DNA from: Blastocatellia bacterium
GTDB lineage: Bacteria > Acidobacteriota > Blastocatellia > Pyrinomonadales > Pyrinomonadaceae
DNA length: 64,000 bases
Direction: 5' to 3'
NCBI GenBank assembly: GCA_016789265.1
Contig: JAEUQK010000001.1
Coordinates: forward strand, 1-64,000
In this document: positions 60,612-64,000 of the stretch, in pieces
Layout of the letters: every line of letters begins with the position of its first letter
How positions within the stretch are numbered: the stretch's first letter is position 1
Position numbers and translations under genes: made by a program
The notes under the pieces: generated by a model
What the model saw: the letters and a program-made list of their open reading frames with translations, nothing else
The model's database searches: none
What the model was told of the DNA's origin: nothing

Positions 60612-62012
60612 ATGCTTAGATTTTTCAACACATTAACGCGTCAGCAGGAAGAGTTTCACCCGTTGGAAGACAGCAAGGTGCGGATGTATATTTGCGGGCC
60701 GACGGTATGGAATTTTGCACATATCGGGAACTTCCGCACATTTGTTTTCGGCGACATCTTGCGACGGTATCTAAAATACAAGGGTTACGATGTAACACAT
60801 GTTTTCAACCTTACCGATATTGACGACCGCATCATAAATGAGGCTGCGAAGCGTAACATAACGATCGATGAGTTCACGGCGCCTTACATCACGTATTTCT
60901 GGGAAGATTTCGACGCCCTCGGCAACGAACGCCCCGAGGTAACGCCGCGTGCGACACACCACATTCAGGAGATGATCGACATTATCGCAAAGCTGATCGC
61001 GAACGATCATGCTTACGAATCTGAAGGCTCGATCTATTATCGGATCGCTGCATTTCCGGAATACGGAAAACTTTCAAAGATCAATTTTTCCGGTAATATC
61101 ACAGGCGGCAGTGAGCGGATCGATACGGACAAGTACGAAAAAGAGGACGCGCGTGACTTTGCGCTATGGAAACTTGTCGGTGAAGACGAGGAACCCGGTT
61201 GGGATGCTCCGTTCGGCCGCGGACGTCCTGGCTGGCACATCGAATGCTCGGCGATGTCAATGAAATATCTCGGCGAGACCTTTGACATACATGCCGGCGG
61301 TATGGACCTCCAGTTCCCACATCATGAGAACGAGATCGCCCAGAGCGAAGGCGCGACCGGCAAGCAATTCGCGAGGTACTGGATCCATAGCGAATTTCTG
61401 AAGATCGACGACGTGACGATGTCCAAGTCAAAGGGCAATTTCTTTACGTTTCGTGACCTTAGGGAACAAGGTTATTCAGCGCTCGCGATACGTTACTTGC
61501 TTTTAAGCGTTCCAACCCGCAAGCAGCTCAATTTCACTTTTGAGGGCTTGCAAGGGGCTGAATCAACCGTCGAACGTCTTCGAAATTTTCGCCAGTTGGT
61601 CAAGGAAGCGAAAACAGGTCCAGGATCGGACGAAACTATCGCTGCAAAGATAACCGGTGCGGTCGTTGAGTTCGAACGTTCGATGGATGACGATTTCAAT
61701 ACCGCCGCTGCACTAGCCGCCATTCACGATCTGGTCCGTGAGATCAATACGCTAATGTCGGGAGATCGGTTACTCAGCGACGACCGTGCTGCTGTACTCG
61801 AAGCGATCAAGCGGTTCGATTCGGTACTCGGGATTTTTGGTAATGAGGAAGCTGAGATCCTGGATACGGAGATCGAGGCATTGATCGACGAGAGAAATGA
61901 GGCACGCCGAAACCGGAACTTTGCTCGGTCCGACGAGATCCGCGACCTGCTTTCTGAAAAAGGAATTATTCTCGAGGACACGAAAGACGGTGTAAGGTGG
62001 AAAAGAAAATAG
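60612..62012 (+). CDS. cysS: Cysteinyl-tRNA synthetase
   Basis: Protein of 466 residues, full length. Class I signatures: CGPTVWNFAHIGNFRT (HIGH-type, with the first zinc Cys), WHIECSAMSMKYLG and HHENEIAQSE (zinc ligands C, H, E), and the KMSKS-type TMSKSKGN. The C-terminal anticodon-binding part ends in RSDEIRDLLSEKGIILEDTKDGVRWK. Housekeeping gene. Confidence 0.97.
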   Translation: MLRFFNTLTRQQEEFHPLEDSKVRMYICGPTVWNFAHIGNFRTFVFGDILRRYLKYKGYDVTHVFNLTDIDDRIINEAAKRNITIDEFTAPYITYFWEDFDALGNERPEVTPRATHHIQEMIDIIAKLIANDHAYESEGSIYYRIAAFPEYGKLSKINFSGNITGGSERIDTDKYEKEDARDFALWKLVGEDEEPGWDAPFGRGRPGWHIECSAMSMKYLGETFDIHAGGMDLQFPHHENEIAQSEGATGKQFARYWIHSEFLKIDDVTMSKSKGNFFTFRDLREQGYSALAIRYLLLSVPTRKQLNFTFEGLQGAESTVERLRNFRQLVKEAKTGPGSDETIAAKITGAVVEFERSMDDDFNTAAALAAIHDLVREINTLMSGDRLLSDDRAAVLEAIKRFDSVLGIFGNEEAEILDTEIEALIDERNEARRNRNFARSDEIRDLLSEKGIILEDTKDGVRWKRK

Positions 62013-62035
62013 ACAGTGCAAAGACCGAATTCGAG

Positions 62036-62073
62036 GGCCGATCCGGAAATGGACCGGCCATTTATTTCTTTTC
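62036..62073 (+). terminator. Terminator between cysS and the convergent gene
   Basis: GGCCGATCC, loop, GGACCGGCC followed by ATTTATTTCTTTT. It serves cysS on the plus strand; its T-rich tail overlaps the end of the convergent glycosyltransferase gene. Confidence 0.75.
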
Positions 62074-63627
62074 GAATTCGACCAAAAAAGCCGTCATGCC
62101 GCTTCCGCCTACGTTGAAACGATATCTGATAGCGTAGCCCTGCTCCGCCAATCTAAACATCGGATAGTGTTTCTCGTTCCATTTCACATCGCGAAACGCG
62201 ACCCAGAAACGATCGCCTGACATTTCCGATAGGTCGATCCTCCGCACTCCATCGAAACCGCGAGGCAGAAAATACGCCTTGTCCTCCGCCACCTCAGTAT
62301 TGCCATCGACCTTCACGATGCTGATATTCGGGTCGTTTCGGGTCCCAAACCACACGTGATATGCGATCAGATCTTCAAACACATAGATGGTTTGAGGGGA
62401 ATCCGTCGGGATATCTGTCGCAAGCCTTTCCCACGCGCACCAGATCTGCGGTGCGCTTTCTGCTTTGGCATAATTTACGAAGCCGGCCCCAATGAGAAAT
62501 ATCGCCACTGTGAGGAGACCATACCTCACAATTCGATTCGAGATCTCCGTCAAGAAGACGGCAGCGAGCATCAGAATCGGAGCGAAGATCACGATCAAAT
62601 GTCGCGAGCCCCAGATCGAATACGGAGAAATCCAGCTTATCGCAAAGGCAATTACCATAGGCACCAACGTGATGATACCGAGAAGCCAAAACCGTTCGTG
62701 TCCGTCATTTTTCCTCCACTCGATGAGGTAAATGAGTTTTGCCGCGGCGATAACTACTACTAGCGGCAAAGTGATCTGTATTATCGTCGAAGGCTCGGTA
62801 CTGCTCACCTGATAATAGAACGGCTCGACCATGTCGAACACCAGATCGAACATCGATCGCAGGCCGGGTCTAGCGATCCAGCCGATATTCTGAGAAACAT
62901 CCGACCCGGCATTCGCGGCCTTTATTATCGTGATCATCCATGGAACGAACGCCGCGAGGTCGATGCCAAACATGATCAGAACGTGCCTGAGCTTTATCCT
63001 CTGAAGAATGGCGATAACAACAACCTCGCCGATAACGATCAGCCAGCCGAAATAATGCGTATGAATCAGCAGAACATTAACGGTCGTCAATATCCAGATG
63101 TTTTTGCCGCGAAAGAAAAAGCGCGAGAAAAGCCAGAGGGAGACGAGCGAAAGAAACAGCAAAAGGCTGTACATCCTCACTTCCTGCGCGTATTTGATGA
63201 GCGAACCGTTGACCGCAAAGAACAACAAGGCCAACAGAAATGCCGAGGTTTTCAGCTTAAGTTCCCTACACAAGCTTATGAATGGATAGATCGAAGCAGA
63301 CGAACACACTACAGAGAATAAGCGTAGCCAAAACACGCCTTCGCCACCGATGCCGGCCCAGGCTTTCAACAGCACATAAAACAATGGCGGGTGTATAAGG
63401 TCCTGAGCAACGAACCCGAAGAGCGAACTCCAAGAATGTTCGGCAGCATGGATGCTGAAGATCTCATCAAACCACAGACAAGCATCCGTCAAACGCCACA
63501 CCCGAATGGCAACGTAGATCAGGCAAAGTCCTGCTATTAGAATTCCGCGTTTTCCGGTCATCGTAGAGGAAAGAAACTGAAAAATGCGAACTGACAACCA
63601 ATAACTGGCAGAGAACTTTCGTCCCAA
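62062..63627 (-). CDS. Membrane glycosyltransferase, GT39/ArnT-like
   Basis: Protein of 521 residues; the ATG at 63561 (MTGKRGILIAG) would give 499 and starts closer to the first TM. About ten TM segments. The first extracytoplasmic loop has LWFDEIFSIH, with the D-E pair typical of polyprenyl-phosphate-sugar-using glycosyltransferases (GT39/GT-C). Residues 400-520 form a soluble C-terminal domain. It probably transfers a sugar from a lipid carrier to an envelope glycan or protein; acceptor unknown. Confidence 0.85.
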   Translation of the reverse strand: MGRKFSASYWLSVRIFQFLSSTMTGKRGILIAGLCLIYVAIRVWRLTDACLWFDEIFSIHAAEHSWSSLFGFVAQDLIHPPLFYVLLKAWAGIGGEGVFWLRLFSVVCSSASIYPFISLCRELKLKTSAFLLALLFFAVNGSLIKYAQEVRMYSLLLFLSLVSLWLFSRFFFRGKNIWILTTVNVLLIHTHYFGWLIVIGEVVVIAILQRIKLRHVLIMFGIDLAAFVPWMITIIKAANAGSDVSQNIGWIARPGLRSMFDLVFDMVEPFYYQVSSTEPSTIIQITLPLVVVIAAAKLIYLIEWRKNDGHERFWLLGIITLVPMVIAFAISWISPYSIWGSRHLIVIFAPILMLAAVFLTEISNRIVRYGLLTVAIFLIGAGFVNYAKAESAPQIWCAWERLATDIPTDSPQTIYVFEDLIAYHVWFGTRNDPNISIVKVDGNTEVAEDKAYFLPRGFDGVRRIDLSEMSGDRFWVAFRDVKWNEKHYPMFRLAEQGYAIRYRFNVGGSGMTAFLVEFEKK

Positions 63628-63654
63628 AACAGCTAATGGTCTGAAGTTATCGGT

Positions 63655-63999
63655 TTACAGTTGAATACCGTCGCAAAGCCTTCCGTCGATACTTGTATAA
63701 CACAGCGTCACTTCCTTGAACGTGTCGGTGTCGCGGCAATACGAGAGGCATCGGTCGTAAGGTTTGGAATAGATATGAATACTTACGGCTCGTTCGTCGT
63801 ATTCGGCAAGGTTCAGAACCTGGTGGATCGGTTCTTCAAGATCTACTGTAGCGGCCAGGCATTCAGCAAGTTCAAATGAATTAGTTTCACGAAGTTTACA
63901 ATAACCAAGCGATTCGTTTATCTCTTCGATCGCAAAATTCTGTCCCTTTAGCCTTCCGATCGGGACCGTCATCCAGCACCGTTGATCCCAATGATTATG
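63655..63999 (-). CDS. Unknown protein, 5' partial
   Basis: The frame is open to the window edge (HNHWDQRCWMTVPIGRLKGQ), so the ATG at 63972 may be internal. The visible 114 residues end in DGRLCDGIQL. Not recognised. It lies 28 bases upstream of the glycosyltransferase gene on the same strand. Confidence 0.5.
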   Translation of the reverse strand, partial: HNHWDQRCWMTVPIGRLKGQNFAIEEINESLGYCKLRETNSFELAECLAATVDLEEPIHQVLNLAEYDERAVSIHIYSKPYDRCLSYCRDTDTFKEVTLCYTSIDGRLCDGIQL

Positions 64000-64000
64000 C

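Overview
The window is a stretch of bacterial chromosome, most likely from an Acidobacteriota lineage near Blastocatellia/Pyrinomonadaceae. I infer this from gene style, not from a marker gene: an ECF-type sigma factor fused by a 1-nt overlap to a Ser/Thr kinase with PD40 repeats, a winged-helix regulator with TPRs, very large secreted repeat proteins, and RHS proteins. Taxonomic confidence is moderate.

Layout. Positions 1-8,200 and 49,592-64,000 look like ordinary chromosome: a beta-lactamase-fold hydrolase, a YkgJ-like protein, rimO, a TgpA-like transglutaminase on the left; a MerR regulator, thiL, tRNA-Arg, an HNH endonuclease, the sigma/kinase pair, cysS and a GT39-like glycosyltransferase on the right. 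Between them lies about 41 kb of inserted DNA at the 3' half of a tRNA-Pro(GGG) gene. The intact tRNA sits on the minus strand at 49,516-49,592. Its last 46-48 bases recur as direct repeats at 8,211, 20,490 and 36,950. These att-like copies cut the region into three units. Two tyrosine recombinases, 12 substitutions apart over about 345 residues, lie in units 2 and 3. Short inverted TGCAACCAT / ATGGTTGCA sites lie at conserved distances from the att copies and look like integrase arm sites.

Unit 1 (8.2-20.5 kb) has both ends but no integrase. It carries a winged-helix/TPR regulator, a small CxxC protein and two huge secreted proteins, one joining a metzincin-type protease motif to an SGNH esterase. 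Unit 2 (20.5-37.0 kb) is a composite. Its left part is an orphan RHS C-terminal toxin cassette with a secreted partner plus an integrase. Its right part is a 1,572-residue RHS protein whose phospholipase-A2-like tip lies in the -1 frame, a secreted WD40 partner, a small cysteine-rich secreted peptide with a TonB-domain protein and a thioredoxin/rhodanese-like membrane protein, and a C-terminally truncated cystathionine gamma-synthase-type gene behind a clear SAM-II riboswitch. Unit 3 (37.0-49.5 kb) is a defence-type island: a five-gene operon (LexA/UmuD-like repressor, CD-NTase, four-TM S-4TM-like effector, TIR protein, membrane calcineurin-like phosphoesterase), a divergent run of unrecognised genes, an AbiEi/AbiEii pair with a palindromic operator, and the second integrase.

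The most interesting items are the tandem tRNA-Pro island array with a possibly non-autonomous member, the CBASS-like operon with two candidate effectors under a UmuD-type self-cleaving repressor, and the RHS toxin tips with secreted partners that overlap them by one base. Everything was read by eye, without database search; family names rest on motif recognition.
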